DNA from: Candidatus Eiseniibacteriota bacterium | Lineage (GTDB): Bacteria > Eisenbacteria > RBG-16-71-46 | Length of the DNA stretch: 40,638 nt | Assembly: GCA_005893295.1 (NCBI GenBank) | Contig: VBOY01000013.1 | Span: 37,071-77,708 of the forward strand | Reading direction: 5' to 3' | In this document: positions 40,542-40,638 of the stretch, piece by piece | How the letters are laid out: each line of letters opens with the position of its first letter | Position numbering within the stretch: position 1 is the stretch's first letter | Position numbers and translations under genes: made by a program | The notes under the pieces: model-generated | What the model was told of the DNA's origin: nothing | Seen by the model: only the letters and a program-made list of their open reading frames with translations | Databases searched by the model: none

Positions 40542-40605
40542 CCGCACTGCCTGTGCGGTCGGTCCTCCGGTCATCGCGGGGTCCTCCTTGGACCCCGCGA
40601 TACCG
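40542..40605. terminator. Two adjacent hairpins after the lipoprotein gene
   Basis: Hairpin 1: CCGCAC (40542-40547), loop TGCCT, GTGCGG (40553-40558). Hairpin 2: arms 40568-40584 and 40590-40605, i.e. CGGT, a bulged C, then ATCGCGGGGTCC pairing with GGACCCCGCGAT and ACCG; loop TCCTT. The second is a 16-pair stem. No U-tract. The 180 bases from 40459 to the window end hold no gene I can support. It is either a strong terminator or part of a repeat/structured element continuing beyond the edge. Confidence 0.5.
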
Positions 40606-40638
40606 CAGTCGGACCATCCTTGGGGTGAGCGGACAGAT

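Overview
The window is a GC-rich, gene-dense bacterial chromosome segment. No replicon, phage or transposase genes are visible. Several traits point to a Gram-negative lineage of the FCB-like or candidate-phylum type, for example Candidatus Eisenbacteria. Two secreted proteins end in FlgD-like/Por-sorting-like domains of the 'NPF...' type. There are lipoprotein and Tat signals, a Treponema-type TatT/TatP TRAP system and a PPi-type phosphofructokinase. The taxonomic placement is inference; no marker gene was compared.

Layout. 1-1557: three translationally coupled response regulators (the first cut by the window edge, with tandem receivers). 1625-1815: tRNA-Asn(GTT) with a candidate promoter and a downstream hairpin. 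1867-3195 (-): APC-type amino-acid permease. 3458-7128 (+): a small exported protein, a DinB-like fragment, an alpha/beta hydrolase, and two neighbouring genes (DUF72 and an APC transporter), each broken by a short internal deletion/frameshift. 7171-14569 (+): a six-gene uptake operon in which every junction is a 4-nt stop/start overlap. It encodes TRAP components TatT, TatP and a QM fusion (apparently starting at CTG), then a peptide-type ABC binding protein and two permeases, with no ATPase gene. 14578-16428 (-): MsbA-like exporter. 16641-17552 (+): PP2C phosphatase, convergent with an HpcH/citrate-lyase-like aldolase (17549-18946, -).

19180-21165 (+) is one of two standout loci: a single protein joining a YkuD (L,D-transpeptidase/carboxypeptidase) domain to a MurC/Mpl-type ligase. 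It has no export signal, so it looks like a one-polypeptide cytoplasmic murein-peptide recycling enzyme. 21256-25222 (+): an M43-type metalloprotease, a membrane-anchored HMA metal-binding protein, and a Cys-rich secreted protein with dockerin and FlgD-like modules. 25243-28240 (-): ispG behind ettA. 28411-32413: scramblase/LURP-like protein, small membrane protein (-), CDGSH protein, SURF1, DUF885 metallohydrolase. 32438-33769 (-): PPi-type phosphofructokinase.

33904-38157 (+) is the second standout locus: aconitase interrupted by a 516-residue intein with a LAGLIDADG endonuclease. The intein sits exactly before the third [4Fe-4S]-ligand cysteine. The mRNA leader carries two hairpins with nearly identical CCTGTGY loops. 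The window ends with a small Tat-signal protein, an amidase, a small lipoprotein, and a non-coding tail with two strong hairpins.

Annotation is from reading the sequence and translated frames by eye. Family names rest on motifs, not on database searches.
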